The position numbers and the translations under genes were made by a program. Positions 1 through 11,915 of a stretch of DNA of 64,000 nt are shown here, one piece after another. The notes under the pieces were generated by a model. The model was not told where the DNA came from, searched no databases, and saw only the letters and a program-made list of their open reading frames with translations. Each line of letters starts with the position of its first letter. Position 1 is the stretch's first letter. The DNA is from Plantago ovata (Eukaryota; Streptophyta; Magnoliopsida; Lamiales; Plantaginaceae), in assembly GCA_028274465.1 (NCBI GenBank), contig CM051457.1, positions 14,621,097 through 14,685,096 of the forward strand, given 5' to 3'.

Positions 1-350
1 TGTGGTTGTGATAACAGACAGGATGTGGGCGAGGCTCCTGTCTTCGACAAACCAACCTAGTTTCATCAATTCCAAGAAAGGTGTGGAGACCAAGAAGTAA
101 CCAACACTACCAGCTCAGTTACTGACTTGGAACACTGCTCGAAGGGACTGATGGTCCCATAGGAAGTTATAAACTCCGTCCTCACTCTGCGTTTATCTGT
201 TCGTTTTTGTTACTAAGAGATGGAAGAAAGAAGTTGTGTCAACGCAGTTAAGTCCTTGCAAGTAAAAGAATTTTGACGTCTTTGTAGATGTCAAATTCCT
301 GGTAAACATTGTTCGGCGACACCTCTGTATAAAACTGAGGCATCATCATG

Positions 351-383
<33 letters not shown>

Positions 384-803
384 TCCCAACGAATTAAACA
401 GATCTGAATGAAATACTGCTCTACTCTATTCTGTGATATCTTTTCACATGAGTGTTGAAATTTCGATGTCAAATATACACGTTGAGTTGTTATAGGATAT
501 GCTCACCGGATTGCCCGTGGAACACCGGATCCGGTCCAGGTTCGTCTGCAACAGCGGAACCCTGAACCGAATTTTCTGTGCCAAACTATACATCAGCTTC
601 TATGACAACAATAATAAGCAGCCACGTGTTACACCGTTGTGCAACTCCACACAAGATCTTGCCCCTTTTATCCCTTCTCAATTATTAAATTATATATGGA
701 ACCTTTTGAAATTTTACATAACTTTTATTTTTTCGAAGCGGTAAAGCGAGTATCAATAATTAATGGTTCTCCATTTACCCCCGGTGTGACTCGAAATTAT
801 ATA
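1..803. other. window edge, no assignable gene
   Basis: Positions 1-240 read on the minus strand show a short open stretch with no recognisable motif. A poly-T tract lies near 352-382. The predicted ORFs between 248 and 923 are low-complexity or AT-driven, and I do not support any of them as genes. Confidence 0.4.
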
Positions 804-1305
804 TACTCCTCTATCCCAATGTATATGATTTATTTTAATAGTTTTTCATTTAAGAATTTCGACTTCAATTATAAATTATACTTAAATTATAATAATAAAA
901 TTCTAAGTAAAATGATATTATAAATATTTAGATATTATACTTTATAATATAATTGGCTAAATACTTTATCATTGTAATTTAAAAATAATTTATAGAAAAA
1001 GTCAAAATAGAATAACCGAAAAAAGTTAAAATGGTGTAATTTATATTTGGACATAGTGCATAATTATACACCTTTTTTTAATTTATTTCGGTTACTCTAT
1101 TTTGATTTTCTATAAATTAATTTTAAATTATAACGATAAAATATTTATCAAAATTATATTATAAAAATATAACATCTAAATTTTTTATAATATAATTTTA
1201 CTAAGTATCTAATCATTGTAATTTAAAAGTAATTTATAATTAAAGTGACAATCATTAAATGAAAAAATTATTAAAATAAATCATATATATTGGGATAGGG
1301 GAGTA
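804..1305. repeat. AT-rich long palindrome, fold-back or Stowaway-like
   Basis: The ends TACTCCTCTATCCCAAT at 804 and ATTGGGATAGGGGAGTA ending at 1305 are inverted repeats with TA at both sides. The arms keep pairing towards a centre near 1055; for example the stretch near 997-1042 is the approximate reverse complement of 1068-1110. A third partial end, closing with TAGAGGAGTA at 1390, follows directly, so the outer border may be 1390. No ORF of substance. Probably a non-autonomous TIR element with a nested or duplicated end. Confidence 0.6.
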
Positions 1306-1632
1306 ATTTAAAAATAATTTATAACTAAAGTAAAATATAATTAAATGAAAAAATATTAAAATAAATCATATATATTGGAATAGAGGAGTATAATATAATT
1401 AGTTGAAATAATCACCATAAAAAGTTACGTAAAATATCAAATGCTTCCATAATTTAATTGAGAAGAGATGAACTTATGTGGGAGTCTACACAAAGTTGGT
1501 AACACGTGGCTATTTATGATTGTTGGCCCAGGAGCTGATGTACGGTTTGGCATAGAAAATCTGGTCCGGCAAAACCCAGCGTAGACACCTAATATTAGTA
1601 GGATATCTTTCCATTTACCGATAATTATCATA

Positions 1633-1867
1633 TACTTATTCCATTTCATTAATAATTTCCTCTTCAGTCAACAGGTTTCGTGTTTGACCGCAAATTATTC
1701 CTAAATTGTACGATGCAATTATTTTTTTAAATTATATAATTAAACTTCATAGTATTATTTTAAATATTTTTTTAAAAAAAATTATCAATATAATTTAGGT
1801 GGAATATACGAGTCAAACATGGCAGCGGTTGACCAAAGAGGAAATTTGTAATGAAATGGAGGAAGTA
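1633..1867. mobile_element. Stowaway-like MITE
   Basis: The left end TACTTATTCCATTTCATTA and the right end TAATGAAATGGAGGAAGTA form terminal inverted repeats of about 40 bp. A TA dinucleotide at each end is the usual Tc1/mariner-Stowaway target. No coding content. Confidence 0.65.
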
Positions 1868-2598
1868 TGTGATATTATTTAGAAGATTAAATTGATATTA
1901 CTATCATATATCTAAAATACGATTTTATCTTGCCCATTAAGTAATTACCTACCTATAAATATATATATATATGAGGATGCCTAGAGCTAAGTAGTTATAG
2001 ATGGGAGTCATCAAACTACCTGCTACTACTAAATTGTGGGTTAAACCCAAAGCCAAACCCCTACTACCAAATTGTAGTTTGGATCCAAACCCGGAATAAG
2101 TTATTTGACCTGGTAATACAATTCATATCCATTAGAGATAGAAATCAAGAGATCCACGAAAATTGTACCCAAAAAGTTATGAATGTACGTATTCATGTTC
2201 CATGGTTTTGTTTGCCTCATTTATTAATTATTTGCAAGTTATAAAAATTCATGGTTAACATCAAGTGCAAGATAATCTGCGACCCTGCCTTTGTAAAGTC
2301 CCATCTTCACCTTCAAACCGATGAACGGCACCATTAGACTTGGCAATAGTTGATTATTAACTAAACCGTAGACATAACTTTGTCAATAACCAGTCACAAT
2401 TAGTTAGCGATGGTAACCATGACCAGTCAGGAACTGATCGATTGTGTTGATTCGATTGATGATTTTAGGTTAGGTTACGGTTAAAAATCGTAATCGGTTG
2501 AAAGTTTTTATGTCCACCATAAAATATGAAAGTAATGTTCGTAAAAAAGAGAAGGATTAGTGGACATTTCCCTCATTTTTAATATTATACCAAAAACA

Positions 2599-2935
2599 TA
2601 CTCCCTACCATTTTATTTAGTTGTCGTTTTACACTAAAACACACAACTTAAGGAAACCTATTGCAATCATAACTTTTGAACCTTGGAATTATTAAAATAT
2701 TACAAGGTTATTAAATTAAAATACTACAGAGATTATTAATTCTTCCATATCATGTTAAGTGAGAGAGAGACGGGGAAGAAGAAAGGTTTTTAGAATAAAA
2801 TAAGTAGAGGGGAAATAAAATAATAGATGGAGAATAATATAAGGAGACAAAGGCATAGGCTACAAGTCTAAACGTCAATCAATTTGAAAAGAAAAATAAA
2901 GTCAGAACGACACTTAAAATAAATCGGAGGGAGTA
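2599..2935. mobile_element. Stowaway-like MITE with a visible empty site in the paralogous copy
   Basis: The ends TACTCCCTACC and CGGAGGGAGTA are inverted repeats with TA target duplication. The paralogous stretch near 5690-5720 runs straight through this point (ACACATAGAAAATG) with a single TA, so it shows the empty site. Confidence 0.75.
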
Positions 2936-3116
2936 GAAAATATGATTTTCACTATTTATTTTCCTTTCCCATATTTTTAATATTATCTGTGTAGACCACT
3001 TATTAACCACGATAATGTAATGTAGCTTTATTTTAATTCCACTTTCCACGATAAGTAATGTAGCTTTATTTTACTATAATTATACTCTATTGGAAAGTGA
3101 AATTACACAAATATAA

Positions 3117-3357
3117 TACTTCCTCCGTTTTATTAGAAAGTTCCTAAGGGAACTATTCATCGCGACTTTTGACCACGTATAACTCCTAAATTACATTAGA
3201 GAAAAATATGATAAAAATTATATTATAAATTAAATGAAGTATATTTTCATAATCAATTTTTAATATATACTGATATAGTTTAATTTAAAAGTTATACGTG
3301 GTGAAAGGTCGCGATGAATAGTCCCCTTAGAAACTTTGTAATGAAACGGAGGAAGTA
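3117..3357. mobile_element. Stowaway-like MITE with long TIRs
   Basis: The end at 3117 (TACTTCCTCCGTTTTATTAG) and the end at 3357 are inverted repeats of about 50 bp, including the inner block TATTCATCGCGAC and its reverse complement. The paralogous stretch near 6035-6055 (AAATATAATAACTTTTC) has one TA and no insertion. It lies about 100 bp upstream of the first Cys-rich peptide gene and may influence its promoter. Confidence 0.8.
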
Positions 3358-3455
3358 ATTTTTTATACTTTCATATAAATCTCGATAGATGTTCAATTAT
3401 CCAAATAATTTAAAGAGGTAATTGGGAGAATATTATTTACTAATTCATCAACATA

Positions 3456-3713
3456 ATGAAGAAAAACATGTTGCGTAGTGCAACAATATTAATCATCATC
3501 ATGTCAATGTCGATGATGGATTCGGTGCAGGCAGTCTCATGTTATTTCCTATGTTGGCTTGACATGTGCTTCCCAATGTTATTGCCACCCTGTTTGATTG
3601 GTTGTACAATTTGCTGCAAGAATCACAATTGTGAACAATATCATACTCGTCATCATCTCACTGATTATAAGTCCAGATCATCACTACCTACCAGTAAGAA
3701 TTTCAAAGAATGA
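3456..3713 (+). CDS. small secreted cysteine-rich peptide, copy 1
   Basis: Encodes 85 residues in a single exon. Residues 1-26 look like a signal peptide: a basic start, a hydrophobic Ile/Met core and VQA at the likely cleavage site. The mature part has eight cysteines spaced C-x3-C-x4-C-x7-C-x3-C-x2-CC-x4-C, followed by a His-containing stretch (HTRHH) and a polar tail. This resembles plant thionin-like or defensin-like secreted peptides in size and style, but the spacing matches no family that I can name with confidence. The second copy, 2.7 kb downstream, keeps all eight cysteines, which argues for a functional product. Role unknown; defence or reproductive signalling are only guesses. Confidence 0.65.
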   Translation: MKKNMLRSATILIIIMSMSMMDSVQAVSCYFLCWLDMCFPMLLPPCLIGCTICCKNHNCEQYHTRHHLTDYKSRSSLPTSKNFKE

Positions 3714-3927
3714 TTCTGACTCAATTTGATTTTGATTGTAATAAAGGTTATTAATGCAATGGGCAGTATATTGGTATCGAACCTTGTAGTTACTAGTTAA
3801 TAAATTGCGCTTCTCAACATGTCATGTGCTCTTTTATATTGTGAGCTTTGTTGAATGAATTTACTTGCATCTTAAAAAAGAAAATTACTATTAATAATAC
3901 CAATATTTGTCGAATCAATCCACACAT

Positions 3928-5236
3928 GGAAAAATTTTATTTTGAACTAGAACCTTTTTCATGTTTTTCAAGTTACACTTAAACTAAACCTTTGTTTTAT
4001 TCTAAATCACACACTAATCTTTCACCAAAAATTTCAAATTACCCAAACTATCAGATTCTCTTTTTGAAAAAGTTCCGTCTCCTATAGGGTGCAATCTGAC
4101 TCGACCCAATTTAGCTAATAGAGATCACTGAAAAATGAAAAGTTTGCCTTCCGCCTATGGGGAAATCTTACAACTGCGATTTTCTAGGCAGATGGTGTTA
4201 GTTTATCTGTTAAGGGTAGACATGTAAGTTAACAATTCTTCCTCCTTCATCCCCAAATCCATTTCAACCCTCTTCTTAAAGTAAACCCAGGAAGCACAAG
4301 AAATGAATACTCTCTCTTTAAAAGTCTTCAGTCTTCGCAATTCCACAAAACATTGCCTTCTCTTTTCAAAGTCGATCTGCTACTTGTGACGTATGGTTAT
4401 GGAGGTGATAATTTTGAGCTTTGGAGAAACCGATTGGTTAGTGTAGATGATGACCTATGGAAACCCTGTTTAGCTCTTAGTTAAGTGGTGTGGATAGGTG
4501 GATCTTTAAATTTGTAATTGTCTCTGTAATTTTTGCTTGTTTGGTTAAATGTTTTTTGATGTCTCTAAAAAGAAGGAAAAAACGATGTGCTCTGTCACTT
4601 TAATTTTAGTACATTTATCTAATCAGATCTGCTGCCATTGTTTACTCAGAGTGAATGATCCTCAAATCTTTCAATGATGCTAATGATTAATCTTCCCCTA
4701 GTTGCAAATTGATACTACTCTTAATCCCGTCACTTTTATGTTAATTTTGTTTTTCTTCTTTTACTTTTTACTCTCTGCCCCTATTAATTTGCTTGTTAAT
4801 TTGGCTGTATGCGCAGATATCTGGAAGACTAGAAACAATTAGTACTGAACTACTATATGTTTAAGGATGAAGATGTTGATTTGGTGAAGTTGCCTTGATG
4901 GTTAATGTTAATGGCAACTCTAGGGTCAATTGCATTCGGTGCTATGATTTTGATATTGTAAAATTATGGAGTTACGCAACACAATGTTATTTTGTTCAAG
5001 AACTGGAAGTATTTGATAAATTACGAAGTTTTGGGCGATTTTAAATTTATTATGAAAGGTGTGAGTGTAATTTGAAGTTAAACAAAAAGTTCATTAACGA
5101 AAAATTTAACACCATCCAACGTTTGGGTAATTTGAAAATCTTGGTGAAAGGTTTGTGTGTATTTTAGAATAAAAGAAAGGTTTAAGTGTAACTTCAAAAA
5201 CATGAAAAAGGTTATAGTGCAAAATAAAAATTTTCC
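3928..5236. mobile_element. Mutator-like TIR element (non-autonomous), about 1.3 kb
   Basis: The left 115 bp (3928-4045) is the approximate reverse complement of the right 115 bp (5115-5236); shared blocks include CCTTTTTCATGTTTTT and AAATTACCCAAAC. The interior has no transposase ORF but contains 5'UTR-like and intron-like sequence near 4255-4860, so a captured host fragment is possible (Pack-MULE-like). The paralogous unit near 6590-6620 lacks the element. No clean 9-bp target duplication was found, so the superfamily assignment is tentative. Confidence 0.6.
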
Positions 5237-5253
5237 TTAATTTTAATAATAAG

Positions 5254-5480
5254 TACTCCCTCTGTCTAAGTCAAAATTTTACATTTCGTTTTGTTCACTT
5301 TTTTTCAATCATAAATTATTTCTACATTATATAGGAGAAAATATTAGAAAATTTATATTAAAATACTATAAATATCAAACTATGTTATTATAAACTTTCT
5401 ATTTCTTTAGTGTGATTTAATTTGCGATAAAAAATGGTCAAGAAAACGAAATGGGAACATTTGACTAGACGGAGGAAGTA
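5254..5480. mobile_element. Stowaway-like MITE
   Basis: The ends TACTCCCTCTGTCTAAGTCA and TGACTAGACGGAGGAAGTA are inverted repeats with TA at both sides. The paralogous stretch near 6615-6635 reads AATAAGTAGTACTTAACAAT with no insertion, which confirms the insertion and its TA target. Confidence 0.8.
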
Positions 5481-6131
5481 GTATATAACCTAACAATTAA
5501 TCGCGTGGAGAGCTAAATAAATTTTTTTTGATTACAGTTTTTCTGTTATTGTACAAAATTCATTCTGGCACAAACTTATCTTGCGTTTTATTTTGAATGG
5601 ATAAGGTTGAAATTTTTAATGTCACACTGTAAAATATGATCAAAGTAATGTTCGTAAAAAGAAAAAGGGTTGGGGTACATTTCCCTCATTTTTAACGGTG
5701 TACCAAACACATAGAAAATGTGATTTTTTCCCTATTTATTTTCCTTTCCCATATTTTTAATATTATTGGTGTAACGACCCAAACTAATTAACCACGATAA
5801 AATTATTAATGAGCTACTTTCCGAGTGATATGTTGATGGTTAACCCACTATATATATACTCTTTACCACGCTAATAAAGTGTGATTATCAAAATTTTCAT
5901 ATTTTATGATTTTTGTTCTCAGTATTCTTGACCATTTAAAATTAAAAGTGCGTTTACGAAACTCGATGAACATAAAAAAAAGAATATCATTTAAGTAATT
6001 TAGCTTTACTTTACTATAAGGAAAGTGGAATTATACAAATATAATAACTTTTCGATACACGCTTATATAAATGTTCATTTATCCATATGATTTAAAGAGG
6101 TAATTGGGAGAACATTATTTACTAATTCAAC

Positions 6132-6395
6132 ATGATGAAGAAAAACATGTTGAGTAGTGCAACAATACTAATCATGATCATGTCAATCTCGATGATGGAT
6201 TCGGTTCAGGCAGATGTCTCGTGTTATATCCTATGTTTGCTCGCTACGTGTTTTCCAACGTTTGTGCCATTGTGTTTGGCTAGTTGTATAGCTTGCTGCA
6301 AGAATCATACTTGTGAAATATATCATACTCGTCATCATCCCACTGATTACAAGGTCAGATCATCACTACCTACCAGTAAGTACCTAAAAGGATGA
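6132..6395 (+). CDS. small secreted cysteine-rich peptide, copy 2
   Basis: Encodes 87 residues and is the tandem paralogue of the gene at 3456. It has a signal peptide to about residue 27 (ending VQA), then eight cysteines at residues 31, 35, 40, 48, 52, 55, 56 and 61, with exactly the spacing of copy 1. The residues between cysteines differ clearly (for example CYILCLLATC against CYFLCWLDMC), while the signal peptide and the His-containing tail are nearly unchanged. Two ATGs are adjacent; the second corresponds to the start of copy 1. Its upstream region lacks the MITE found upstream of copy 1. Function not recognised. Confidence 0.65.
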   Translation: MMKKNMLSSATILIMIMSISMMDSVQADVSCYILCLLATCFPTFVPLCLASCIACCKNHTCEIYHTRHHPTDYKVRSSLPTSKYLKG

Positions 6396-6745
6396 TTTTG
6401 ATCCAAATTTGTCGTAATAGAGGTTATTAATGCAATTGGACAGTATATTAGTATCGACCCTTGTAGCTACTACTTAATAAACTGCGCTTCGCAACATATC
6501 ATGTGCTCTTTTGTATTGTGAGTTTGATGAATGAATTTACTTGCCGGTTAAAAAATAAAATTATTATTAATAATACCTATATTTGTCGAATCAATCCACG
6601 AGATTAATTTTATTAATAAGTAGTACTTAACAATTAATCGCGTGGAGAGCAAATTAAATTTATTTTGATTCAAGTTTTTGCGTTATTGTACAATTCATTC
6701 TAACACAAACTTACCTACAGTAGTGTGGAGTAGCGTTTTATTTTG

Positions 6746-7638
6746 TATGGATATTGGACGGACACACAAATACATGAGTATCCCAAGCATTTAGTCGGTT
6801 GACATGTTTTGGCCATATTTAGAAGGGACAAGAGTATAATGGTCACTCCAAAAAAAGGGACTAACATGATAAATTAGGATACCGATCGACATCACGAAAG
6901 TATGGGTGTTTTGGTAGGGTTTATCCCTTAAATCCTCCTCCAAGCTTTCTCTACTCTGATCTAATTCCCCATCCTGTTCAATAATTTCCGGTGGCCTGTT
7001 TATGTTTGATCCGCAATTTGCAGTAATCTTTCTATTGCTTGTCCAAGACTTGAACCTTGTGTTTGATACTTATTTGGCAATTCTGCCCTGTTTATTGTGT
7101 TAATTGAATTTTTATAGTCTGGTTGGATTTGGGTCACAAGTCACAACACTTGCCATCAAACCCTCATGTGGTTCACGACAGTTTCATCCTCTACTTCTCT
7201 TCTCTCTATGGTGACCGAAATCACATATGGTGTAATGTTAGGTGATAATAGTCACTAGATTCATTGCAGTTGTGGTGACTCATAGCTTTCTGGAAATATT
7301 GAAGTTTCTACCATCCATTCACGATTGTTTCAAAATATGAAGATTTCTGATTGATATGACTGCCTGATATATATACATTAATATCCAATCTCACTCAATT
7401 CCTCCATGGGCACAAAAATTTGACATTTTCGCGTCAATCTTTTGTTTCCAACTACTAGTGTGTACCACTTGATACAATTTTAAAGATCACAGGTTCTATT
7501 TTTGGTAGAAAACCAAAAGCAGCGATCAAGATTGCAACGAAGCTTAGAGTACAACAAAATCCATAATGGGCTTCAATACATGCTACTAACTGACATGTTA
7601 GTAAATCCGGATAAATTACGCAGATTTGGAGAATTCAG
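6746..7638. other. intergenic, no gene seen
   Basis: Lies between the peptide cluster and the 3' end of the minus-strand RadA gene. The last few hundred bases are presumably RadA 3'UTR and downstream sequence. I see no supported ORF or RNA gene. Confidence 0.4.
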
Positions 7639-9144
7639 TCACAGTCGGGAGAAAACAATGTTGATCATCTCCTTCAAATTTTGACACCCCACAACCTCCA
7701 AATTCTCCGGACGCTGATGCATCTCTGCAAAAGACTTCTCTGCCGACTTGGGAACAATACATTTCTTGAATCCCAGCTTGGCCACGGTGTTGACCCTTTT
7801 TTCCAGTTGTGGTACCTAAAATTACCGACAGACAATGAGCATATGGCTCAAACAACTAACTCGTAGCTTATTAGCAAAGCGCAACACTTATTTCTTTAAA
7901 ACCAAGAGTGAGACCTTTCTTTATTCAACATAAGCATAATGCAGATCAAAAACTACTCGAACTTGCAGCATATAAACATCAAAACCAGATTTACAAAATT
8001 TTCATCTACATAAACCCAACTTATTATTCATTTATTATTCACATGTGCAGCCGGAGCTTAACAAACATGCCCAAAATGTCAGAAAACCATGCAAAAAATA
8101 AAAACTGGCAATATAATTTAAGTGGTTTTCCTAATGACGAGGAAAACCCAGTTTTCATAGGAATTTCAGTTCAGTAATATATGCTCTACAAAATTCCTAA
8201 TCCCAACAAACAAAAACTGGAATTAAAATCGTTCACATCAAAAAATCATCGCCTCAAGGCACTGCAGATATTTAGAAAGAATAGCCAACATACCATACGA
8301 AGTTCACCACCGAGACCAATTTCCGCAATAAATGCTATGCCATTAGGTACAGGGAGCTCCAAGAAGCTGAACAGAATGCAACAGATTCAATTTTATAAGA
8401 CACAGAAAGAGGCTAAATTTCATACATTCGTCTCGAGGATATTAGTTTAGTAAAGAGGATTAAAATCACATTAAATCTCGATACTCAACTAGGAATTAAT
8501 AGTAGCTAATACAGGCACACCTATAGCCTCTTTGGAAGATTAATCACCTAGTTAGAGTGTTAAGATCACTCCTTATGGAGGCTTTTTTGGAGCTACTATT
8601 TAGTAGCCCTTTAACCATTTAAGCCCCAAACCATATAAAAAAATAATTGTTTAATTACATTTTTTAGTAGAAAATAGAATAATGGAGTGATATGTAGCAC
8701 ATGGGGCCCGCAGAGAAGCCCCAGTTAATTGGAGGCTTTAATTTGGGAGGGTTTTTTTGGGGCTTATATGTTTAAAGCCCCAATTAAGCCCCAAAGCATA
8801 AGGAGTGCTCTAAGACAAATTGTTTCATTTCGTTCTCTAAAAAGAACCAAAGCACCACATGCCCATGTCTAAATTCTTAAGACCCAAAAATTTGTAAACA
8901 ATTTTTTTTTGGGAGTATGGGTTTAAAAATGATTTCTATATCTTTCTATACAATAATTATTAACTAGGGATTCGTAATTATATTGGGAGAGGGAAATCTA
9001 TATTTGGTGTAGCAATAGCAGCTAGGTTTCTGAAGTTTTATTGAAACATGGTAAACAAGTAAAAACACCAATCCCAGAAGAAGAAAAAAAAAAAACAGGG
9101 CAAAGCCAACTCTTCCAAGTGAAATTAACTAAATATTCTTGATT

Positions 9145-9186
<42 letters not shown>

Positions 9187-9223
9187 AGGGGGGGGGGGAG
9201 AGGGAGGGAGAGAGAGAGGGGGG

Positions 9224-9286
<63 letters not shown>

Positions 9287-11875
9287 AATTAATTAATTAA
9301 ATTATTATTGTTCCCTTTATTTGTATTTTAGCAATGTTACGTTGTTCACAATTCATTTACACGGTGCATTCATTGAGTTTATCACACACTTGTATTTTGC
9401 CTTTATGTGGGTTTTGACTGCCGGATTACTCGGTATAAACTCAGGAACTGAGAGGTCTTTGGTTGTCCATTGTGGCATTGATACACACAGTAGTTCAATT
9501 TGATCTTTTACATTCCTAGTTTCTAGTTTTGAAAACAACTTTTTTTTTTTGGCACATCAATTTTTAGGGTCGTTACATGAATATATAGAGTAAAATTTAT
9601 TATTTTTTTCTCTAAAGAAAAGACAAACAAAACAAGTTAAAGGATAGATTAAAGATTAAAAGCATACCTGCTGCAAATTGCAGCTGCTATTGCCAGATCC
9701 CCAGCTCTCTCAGTCAGGTGGGCCCCACTGATGACATTAAGGAAAATTCCCTACAAAAAAATTGAATAAGCAACTTTTACAGGGCGTGACAAAAACTTTT
9801 AGAACTCCCTTTTAAGTCATTCAACATATTTGCCTTAAACCCTTGAACAAACAAAAGGACACTTGACAGATTATGTGCATTCTTCTAACCAAGTAAATGT
9901 GATATGCTCTCCCAATCGTCATTTTAATCTATTTTCCAATCATTTAAGACTCCAATTGTTAGAGTGGTTTCATGTGATGCAAGAGCATAGTTATGATACA
10001 GGTATGATATCAGATCTGTGTGCCACAAACAGAAACATCTACAGAGTTTACGTCAAAGTACACATACAAAGGCAAGCTAAAAAACTTTCATCTACTGGAT
10101 GGTTTTGATGTCCATTTGTTTGCACAGGTCATGACCACCGAGGAAGTCCGATAGATATACTGCCCAGTGCCTACGTTCATGAATAAGTGATATTTTCATT
10201 CCATATTCTTGTGCATACAGAAGTGTCCCTTTGTAGAAATCAAGAATATTGAATACCAAACTTTGTTAGAATATATCACCAACTTGCCTTTCCGATTCTA
10301 CCTCTACTAATATTGATCATAACTTTGTTAGGGTCTCTTAATTTATGTTACAGCATACTCCCTCTATGTGAAAGTTAGGTGGCATATGTGCTGGGGTGGG
10401 GGAGGGGGATAAAAAGGAAAATGGTTAATTTAGACTCCCTAATAAGAAACTGGTTTGTGCGGATGGATGGATAGTAACGGAGGTAGAAAAATTAAGAGAA
10501 ACTGGATGGATAGAATTTCTGGTCAGTGCAGTTATGTAAACCAAAATGCATATAGAGCAGAGATTAAAATTCAGTATAAAGATCATTACATTCTCTTGTA
10601 GCTTGAGACCCGCTTGCTTTGCAAGAACCTGCACAAAATAACATGAAGTGGTGACAAGAGCAAAGAGCAGGGCTCTAAAAGAAATGTTCTTTCAAAATTA
10701 TTGCAGTCCTGAATGTTTTTGTTGGAACACCCAATTAGTAATGTATGTATTGGTCTCCGCAACAAGTGGCGAGCCCCTAACGAAAAATGTTGCCGCGTCA
10801 ATCCCTCATTCAGTTAATAGCATGATATTTATCGCCAAGATGTCATATGTTTCACACATTGGAAACCACCACTGACTGAAACCCCAGTTATGAAGCACAT
10901 TTTGTCAACATTATTTTGGAGGTATAACTGTAAAAAATAGAGCAATCAACAATGATCCACTACTCGAGCATCCAAAGGTCATTGCATTTGGTTTCTGAAG
11001 CTAATATGTATATCTAAGGTATAAGAGCACAGAGTGAATCAACAAGGAGAGACAGTTTTGACTTACTGAAATAATCATATCAGCTCGGGTACCTTGAACT
11101 CCATTTACTTGCCTAAAACTTGATGAGCCAACCACACATAATGCCTACACAGTTATGATGAAAGCGAGACTTGTTAACCGAGAGAGGCCGTTACCAAACT
11201 CAAGTGTTATCTAAAATCTGAACGCTACAATGTGTTCTACAAAGAAAACATAAATACAGAAGCAGACAGGCAGATGAGCTAACCCAATGACACTCCTGAA
11301 TTATTCAGGTTAAGGTTCAAACTTCCATGCTGAAAGTAAAATAGATCACCCAAAGATTATACGTAAAAATTGCAATATTGGTCCTTTAACTCAGGGTCCT
11401 CCGCTAGTTTGGCCCTAAAAAATCTACACTTGGAAATACGTCCTAGATCTCGAATCTATTAAACTTTCCACCGCAGTTTTGGTCCTATGACGAGTTGGAG
11501 TGTGATGCTGGCAAGGTGGATTAATTGCATCTTTGGGGAAATCTACCGCCCAAACATTACATTATTGAGTATAAATCCTCAAATTGGCAAAAACCCTAAC
11601 ACTATATTACCAAATTGAATCAAAATTTCATGGGATTAAGATATATCTGTGTGTGTGACCAAAATTGCAAAATTTTATTTCACTCGAGACCAAAATCGCG
11701 AGGGATGCAGAGTTATAGACTATGTTTAGCACGTCTAGCTCATAAGCCAGCTGAAGCTGATAAGCTAGCCTGTAGCTTGATAAGAAAACTCATAAGTTAG
11801 ATGATAATAAGCTAGCTGATAAAATTACATAAAATGACATTAATATTATATTGTTATATTTTCCATTCTTTCTCA

Positions 11876-11915
<40 letters not shown>

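Larger units (their letters stand above)
2505..6745. repeat. tandem duplication carrying two Cys-rich peptide genes
   Basis: Unit 1 (about 2505-5605) and unit 2 (about 5606-6745) align in order: the promoter region, the peptide ORF, the 3' flank (TTTGTCGAATCAATCCAC) and the block CAATTAATCGCGTGGAGAGC. Unit 1 is about 3.1 kb and unit 2 about 1.1 kb. The difference is almost entirely four TIR-element insertions in unit 1 (2599-2935, 3117-3357, 3928-5236, 5254-5480). Boundaries are approximate. Confidence 0.8.

Noticed and set aside
9022-9288. Minus-strand ORF of Leu/Ser repeats
   Set aside because: It is the translation of the (GA)n microsatellite in a RadA intron.
10357-10486. Possible Stowaway element (TACTCCCTC ... 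AACGGAGGTAG)
   Set aside because: End-like motifs are present but the inverted repeat is too short and imperfect to support.
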